A DNA stretch of 64,000 nt. It comes from Klebsormidium nitens. Its lineage: Eukaryota; Streptophyta; Klebsormidiophyceae; Klebsormidiales; Klebsormidiaceae. Position 1 is the first letter of the stretch. The number at the start of each line of letters is the position of its first letter. The position numbers and the translations under genes were made by a program. The DNA is taken from assembly GCA_000708835.1 (NCBI GenBank), contig DF236977.1, forward strand, positions 186,978 through 250,977, written 5' to 3'. This document shows positions 57,601 through 64,000 of the stretch, piece by piece. The notes beneath the pieces are model-generated. The model made no database searches. It was not told the DNA's origin and was given only the letters and a program-made list of their open reading frames with translations.

Positions 57601-60600
57601 TCTTTAAGGTGGCTCAGAAAAGGGTGTTTTCTGACATGCTTGCTTCTGAGACGCGACGAAAGGCTTGATTGCCTGATCCGGACTCCCATTCAGACGCTTG
57701 TCGCTGCTCTGACCGTCTTCTCTGGGGCGACTCACCTTTCCGAGCAGCAGCCACTTGACGACGACACTGGAGCTGATCATCATGGTCACGAAGGCGTAGT
57801 AAAGGCCCACCAGGAGCACACCCCACAGCACGGGGTGCACTGAGTAGGGCCACGTGGCAAAGCTGTGCCAGGTTGCCACAACGTGGACGACTTCGATGCA
57901 CGGCTGGAGGCACACCACTGCTGACGCGATCACGACCGCCACGTATGTCACCCAGCGGCCTGCCGCGACGACGAGGGGGACGTGGTAGCCGGATCCGGCA
58001 CCAACGGGAATGGATACTGCGCACGCATGGGGAGCTGATGTAGGACTATCAATCAGAAAGCTTAGACCCGACATGGAAGACCAGCGTCCTACTTTGGAGG
58101 CTTTTGTTTAGATTTGGTTTTGGATGCCTCTGGTAACGCGAGGCTGTAACAGAACCCGTATACCAGTAGCGGGTCGCGATACAATCACAATAACGAGCGC
58201 TCACGGTCTGAGCACAGCTAAAATCATGCTTTGGAGCCGTGCGACCACGCATACTAATTCCTTTGGAGTGGGTACCATTGCTTGCTGAAGAAGGCCTATC
58301 CATCAGAAATCACAAGCGAACGAAACCCGTCGCAGCATGAGAAAGACGTGGCCGGACTTACCGTGAGCCGTCTTGCTGACTTCTTGAAAACGCATCCCCA
58401 CTTCTTCTGCACAGTCCTTGTCTGGCTCGGCATCAACAACGGTGCCCGCATCGACGGCAGTAAAGGGTGCCACGTGGACACCCTCGCGCAGCTCGCAGCC
58501 GCCTCCCAGGACGGCGTTGGTCCCAACCGTGCAGCGCGCGCGCACGGTGACTGCCCGCAGGATGAGCGTGCCCGGCTCGAAGGAAGCGGCCCGGATCTTG
58601 ACCCGGCTGTCGAGACGTGAGCCGTCGCCCACCGAAACGAGGTCCATCTGCGAAAGAATGCTGCGTTACAGTCCGTTCTCAGGAGGTTACACGAGAAGGT
58701 GCACGGATTCATAAGCAGAAGCAACATCGTTCCTCAAGACTTGGACGGAGCGGTGTGAATGAACATGCAAGGGAATCTAAAATAGGCAAGTCGAAACAGC
58801 AAAAGATTGTTAAGAGACTCTCAACACGGACTAATGAAGTCCAGAAAACCGGAGGATTTAAAAAATTCCTCGCTTGAGGATGAAGCTGAAGCAAACACGT
58901 GTTTGGAGAAAGCTCTTCAAGGAGGCTAGGTCAGATAGAGATGGCTGGTCTGCAGAATAAGAGATCAGAGTCCTCCAATCTCCAAAAAAGAAATCTGGCA
59001 TGGATTTGGTCGTCATTTCCAAACACTCCAATGCGCAAAACCTCCCTCAGTGCTTCAAGACGAAGCATTAGCAGGGTGCTGACCTCGGACACTGTTTCCA
59101 GGGTGAGCCCCGTGACGCCTTTGCCGATGCGCGCGCCCCCCAGCCCGACGAGGACCTGCTGCCAGCCGGTCATGTTGAGCGTGAAGATGCGGGCCATGGC
59201 GACGGTCGTGTAGACACACCACCATCGGATATGGTACCAGCCCCATAGGCTATAGCGGCCCGGTTGGTACCGGCCGATGACGAGCCACTTGAAGAGCACC
59301 GCCCACAGGCTAAGGCACAGCACGTATGCCAGGTACGCGGCAACCAGCAGCAGGGCGTCCCGCAGAGCGACCGGGGAGAAGCCCCGGGGGGCCCGGTGCA
59401 GGTGGGCCGCGAAGGTTTGCTTCACGATGAAGCCCGCAGGAATGCCCGGTACGGCCAGACCGAGCACGGGAACGATGCTTGCCTGCAAGGAGTGCACGGG
59501 ATCGTCCGTCTTCTATTAAGTTTTCCAGAATTGAAATTCGCGCCTTGGACCTTTCATGTCAATCACCCCCATAGTCTTTAGAGCCTTTGTACACTGCATC
59601 CAACATTACAGCACCACTTCTACATGGAAAATGACGGGCGAGCCTTTTTCTGACGACTTTGTCGACACGAGAGATCTTTCCCATTGTGAGGGTATTTATT
59701 CCAATCGAGAGCTGCCTCATAGACCACCTAGATACATGGCAAGCAGATACGAACAGCACGCCTACTGTTGATTTAAAAACAGGGGTCTCAGGGTCTCCGG
59801 CCTCTCAGATGGCAGCACTCTGTTTTTGTAAGCCGACTCCCAAAACAGAGTTCCATTTAAGCTTTGCCGTCTTGCACCGGCAGCGAAATGCTTCAGACTC
59901 AGGATTTGGGAAGCAAGTGCAGATGTTCGATTCAAAGCGCAACAGACAAAATGAGAAACGCTCACGAGCAACAGGATGACGGGAAGTCGGATCCACTTCG
60001 GAAGTGGCCTGTCGACCCGGTCTTCCAGTGAGGCCTTGTCACTGGCCTTTGGTGCACCATACGCAAAGGAGTCCGTCTTTCCCTGAACATAGATGGTCTC
60101 GCTTCAGTTTCTTCTCCCGACATGACAGGAGAATGCAATGAGAAATGTAGTGCATGAGTGCGACCGTTGATAGTCAATATTCCAGATAAGGCTTCTCAAT
60201 CGAAATGTTATGCACAGACCTGGGTTTATGACTGCAAAAAGGATCAACTGGCAATTCCCGAGACTGAATTTCGTCAGCTTGAGGCAATAAGACCAAACAT
60301 GAAGCAAGTTCAAGGCTGCGTTCAGCACAGAACTTTTCGTTCAGCACAAACAGAAAGGAAGCTAGCCTCACCGGGCTAATGCTGCTTCTCTCGGATGGCG
60401 GCTTCCCTGCTTCGATGCGCTCCAGCAGGATGGCCTCCAGCGGCCGACCGTCGGGCAGCACCTCTCCCTGACCCGCCGCCGATTCCAGGAAGAAGTACGC
60501 TTTCGCGGCCTCCAACGATGCGGCACGTGCCGCCGCCAGGCGCATCTCCACCGTCGGCAGCATCCGGAGCATCGCCAGCTGGCCCTGCCGGAAGTCGACG

Positions 60601-63600
60601 GACGGCGGGACGGAGTCCGCTGTTCCGTCCGCTGCATCCGCGGGTCCGATCTGCCCGGCCGAGCGCACCAAGGCGCGGCCACCTCTCGCGGCCGCGTGTC
60701 CCTCCTCCTGCGCTGCGTTTGGTGGTGCGGACTTGGGGGCGCCCGTGAGGGCGACCATCACTGCGTCGGCCAGCGTCTCCGGGGTCGCCCCACCGTCCGC
60801 CAGGCCCGCCGTCTCGAAGTCCAGCTCGATGCCAAATTGTTCGTTGACCGCCTGCAGCGCTTCCGCGGCTTTCAGGGAGTCGAAGCCCAGCTCCACCAGC
60901 GGGCTGTGCCAGGCGGCGTCTCCGTCGACTATTCCCACCAGCCCCGCAATGGCCTCCCGAACTTCGCGGCGCCCACGTGATCCAAAGGATTTGGTTGCTG
61001 GATCCGTTCCAGCCGCAACGGTGTTAACGAGCGCATCCTGGGGCTCGAAATGGCCGGCGCTTTTCAGGCCGGTCCATCCAGGCGTCTGGTCGCCGGCGGT
61101 CGCTCTCAGCACTTCCACCGCGAGGGCGTCCAGCGTGAGGAATCCCTGGTCGAATCCCAGGTCTCCAAGGTCCAACCGCGGCCCCAGATCCGTCTCGATC
61201 CTCCCCACCAGCTCCGCTACCGCCAGCGAGTCCATTCCGGCTTCCGCCAGCGGGCTGCTCCCGTCGAATGGAACGCCGGACTCTTCCAAAGGGGTCATTC
61301 GGTACAGCTGGCGGGAGATATTCTGGAGGCGTTCCGCGGCTCCGGGCGACGGAAGATTTGCACCCACTGCGCTTGCCGCGGTCTTGACCGAGGATCCCTC
61401 CCGGGTGGTGGTGGTGAGCTCAATGCCTTGCGGACCTTCTGCAGCGTTCCCTTGGACTGGTTCCGGCGCGGTCGTACATTTTGCCTGTACAAAACGCACA
61501 TCTGTTGGTCAAAAGCGTTGTGATCCTGAAAGCTCATACACGTTATCCTCTCGAACCAAAACTTGGATCCATCAGCGGCTTTATGGGTTTCAGCGTTTGC
61601 TGGCTCAGAAGTTAAGTAGCCGCAACAGGTCCTGACTTTTGGCCAGTGAGAAGAACAAGAGAGAAAGTTGGTGGATAGGAATGAAAACTGTCGATCGCGG
61701 ACGGACTTACAGATGAAAATTCTGTTCCAAGATCAGTTGTTCGCAGCTTGAGCTGAATGAAACTCGAAGTCTTCCAGTAAAGGCTGGTATCCTATAACAT
61801 GTCAATCCCAGCCGTTCCTCGAGCACACGGATCTTGAAACAGCGAGGGTGTGACAACAGTTTTTTCAAGTCGCGTGCCACGAATCGACCGTCCCAGGGAA
61901 CTGCTTTTCCCCCACATGATTTTGAATCTGCATTTATTTCTAGCAGCACTTGAGGTTTGTTCCTCTGTTTCCAAAGCTTCGCTTTCGCAGAAGACTAAAG
62001 CCCGGATCTCACCTTGGCCAGCGTGTCTAGCTCGCCCGACGCCCATCGCTGCAGCATGTCGTTTCGGCGGACCTTTCCGCTGGTGGTCTTGGAGAGGGTC
62101 TTGGGCGGAAGGATGTATACCCCGGCCACGGCCACTCCGGCCGTTCCGGCCACGGCGGCGCGGATCCGCCCGGGCAGCTCCGCGGGGCACCGCGCGGGGT
62201 CACGCGCCTCCGCAATCAGCAGCACGCCCTCGGGCTGGCCCGGCTCACTGGGCGCCTGGGACAGAACGGACAAGGATTGAAGAAGTATCGACTCAATGAA
62301 AGGACTGGTCTTAGAGAAGATAGAAGGGGCCGTTCTGCCTGAGTGCGCCATACGCCAGAAGCTTTCCTGGTAGCTTTACCAGGAAAGGTTAAAAGGAGGA
62401 TTGAATTCAAGTCATCAGCAAATTCAAGTCATCAGCAGATCCTTCTGTGGCAGAAGCTAATGATCTTGTGATTTGCTTGTCAAATCAAAGCTCTGTGACT
62501 TCCTGCAAACTCCGAAGTCTTATGTGGATGTCAAACCATCCTCGCAAATTTGAAGCGACCATCAAGACATGAAGATGCAAAACTTGACGACATCAAAGCT
62601 GTTGAAGAATACCTTTCATTCAGTAGATCGAGCTTTCAGGTAGAAAGAAGGAAGTCGGAGTTGTTTATTAGGCGCCAACGTGCAAAAACAGGTGTGCAGA
62701 CTGTGCGACAAAAAGTTTTGCAGCGCAATCTCATTGTTGTAGACCTCGACCAAGTTCTGCCATTCGGCATCTCACCTGGACCGCAACGATGCCCCCCGGG
62801 CGGAGGAAAGTTTCTTCGGCGTCTTGGACGGCGCGCTCAATGTCTTGTGGGTACACGTTATGTCCTCGCACCACGAGCATGTCCTTGAGGCGTCCCGTCA
62901 CGAACAATTGGCCTTCCACGATCTTGCCCAGGTCACCTATGCAAAGAAGAAAGCAAGTTAATGTGGCCCTTTAGGATCCCTCAAACGAGCGCTGTAGACA
63001 CAAGTCACGAGTCTCCGCCGAATAATTCTGAATATGAAGTCAGATCTTGAGTCCTCAAAGCTCCGACCCTGTTGTGAGGGGGCTTGGGGTTCATCAAGGC
63101 ACTGCAGAGTGAGAATCTTTCAGTTTTATAGGGGCCTCCAACAGTCTCCCACCGAGAGATATTTTTCTATCTCCAAGCTCTCTCAAAGTATTAAAATCAT
63201 CTGTAAAGTTTTCTTCTCTGATTATTTCAAGTTCTCACCAAAAGCGTAGATATCAGCAGCATGGTGATAGAATGTGTAAAGATCTCCTTCGAAACTCAAT
63301 CAAGAGCCGGCCCTTCTACGGGGAGGACAGGGACTGGTCTTTGTCGCGCGTCGAAGTGGAGAATCGTTTATGCGTCGGTTGCACGATACTTCAGCGTTCA
63401 AAAAAGACTCACCCGTTCTGAGGAAATTTCCTTCGAATGGATCTTCCTCCAGGCGCCCCCCGAACACCCTCTGCGTCTCTTCCGGCCGGTTCCAGTACCC
63501 CAGGCAGACACTCGGACTTCGCAGCCAAATCTCGCCTTCAGCGCCTTCCGCCGCCTCGAGGCACGTGGCAGGTTCCACAATTCTGACTTCAATGTCGTGT

Positions 63601-64000
63601 TCCGGCGGCTGCACGCGCCCGCAGCTCACCCGCCCGCTCTCGATGCGGCACGTGGCCCCCCACTGGGACGAAATGTACACCACGTGCTCTGCCATCCCGT
63701 AAGCGCACATGATCGCTGATGCTTTCAGGCCCGCGGGCGCGAACGTCGCCGCGAACCTCTGCAGAGTCTGGGGCCAGATGGGTTCCGCTCCGCAATCTAC
63801 CAGCCGAAGCGCGGAGAGGTCCAGCCTCGGGCCGCTGCTGTTGTGTTTGCGGGCCGCGAGGTCGAGCGCGAACGCCGGGGCGTGCGTGGCGGTCCCCCGA
63901 AACTTGGAGCAGGCTTGCATCCAGAGAGGGGGGTTCTGGATGAAGGCCAGCGGGGAGATGAGGAACACCGCCGCGCCTGAGACGGCGGGGCAGAGGGCGG
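54609..64000 (-). CDS. FAAL - ACP - ACP - (membrane + left-handed beta-helix)x3 megasynthase-like protein (partial, 5' end off window)
   Basis: Fourteen exons in the window give about 1,470 aa: 64000-63413, 62936-62776, 62255-62013, 61484-60372, 60082-59966, 59482-59084, 58647-58362, 58016-57714, 57403-57129, 56698-56543, 56289-56103, 55789-55626, 55356-55271 and 54942-54609. The first part is the C-terminal half of a fatty-acyl-AMP ligase: CAYGMAEHVVYIS, GEIWLRSPSVCLGYWNRPEET, FLRTGDLGKI, GRLKDMLVVRG and the FAAL-type YPQDIE, closing with SKTTSGKVRR. Two carrier domains follow with phosphopantetheine serines in EAGMDSLAV and ELGFDSLKA. The rest alternates hydrophobic hairpins, each ending in a KWL-x-x-G motif (FKWLVIG, VKWLLLG, IKWLLLG), with hexapeptide-repeat beta-helix domains (such as IGARCIVGTKSHVGAGTVLEDG). 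This resembles the bacterial NRPS terminal domain of TIGR02353 and polylysine synthetase. Expected chemistry: activate a fatty or other acid as AMP ester, load it on ACP, transfer it at a membrane. The product is unknown. Confidence 0.9.
60871..61260 (-). other. Tandem acyl-carrier (phosphopantetheine-binding) domains within the FAAL protein
   Basis: Both carrier domains lie in the single 1,113-bp exon. The first has its attachment serine in the DSL of EAGMDSLAVAELVG (about 61210-61254). The second has it in ELGFDSLKAAEAL (about 60871-60905). Each is followed by the expected second helix and an acidic third region (IETDLGPRLDLGDLGF and VNEQFGIELDFETAGL). Both serines are present, so both can be 4'-phosphopantetheinylated, provided a phosphopantetheinyl transferase exists elsewhere in the genome. 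Confidence 0.88.

Noticed and set aside
57403-57735. Apparent frameshift between two exons of the FAAL protein
   Set aside because: A downstream GTCAGA donor at 57713 restores the frame, so a mutation need not be invoked.
62403-62438. Two adjacent ~17-bp ATTCAAGTCATCAGCA units
   Set aside because: Minor intronic tandem duplication, not a CRISPR-like or regulatory array.

Overview
The window is nuclear DNA of a photosynthetic eukaryote, read as a streptophyte green alga. A Klebsormidium-like charophyte fits best, but that is inference. Every recognisable gene is broken by short GT-AG introns with pyrimidine-tract/CAG acceptors. Two genes are plant-type: a plastid-targeted N-acetyltransferase and an HSP20-like protein of a land-plant family. 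A DZIP1 homologue implies a lineage that still builds cilia or flagella. A 20-base N gap marks a scaffold join. Exon chains below were built by hand from splice sites and reading-frame phase, so a boundary may be off by a base or two where noted.

Layout. 1-5190 (-): a long coiled-coil protein, cut by the left edge. 6090-9754 (+): an 881-aa HSP20-like protein in four exons. 10359-13066 (-): a plastid GNAT acetyltransferase in six exons. 13530-16778 (+): a palmitoyl-protein thioesterase in ten exons with its catalytic residues intact. 18509-27298 (+): a 2,344-aa disordered protein carrying about fifteen GW/WG motifs and a triplicated C-terminal module; I recognise no family for it. 28620-30678 (-): a small GFA/CENP-V-type zinc protein. 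About 30.7-33.7 kb: a gene-free repeat island with a MITE-like element, a 197-bp exact direct repeat and the N gap. 33708-44030 (-): the kinetochore scaffold KNL1/Spc105. 44917-53488 (+): DZIP1, 19 exons, 1,083 aa. 54609-64000 (-): a fatty-acyl-AMP-ligase megaprotein, cut by the right edge, followed by two carrier domains and three membrane/left-handed beta-helix units.

The genes do not form one pathway. Local arrangements still matter: GNAT/PPT1, KNL1/DZIP1 and coiled-coil/HSP20-like are head-to-head pairs that probably share promoter regions. The two most interesting loci are the GW/WG-rich protein, a candidate Argonaute-hook or RNP scaffold, and the FAAL-ACP-ACP-membrane protein, whose architecture is known mainly from bacterial and fungal acyl/peptide synthetases.
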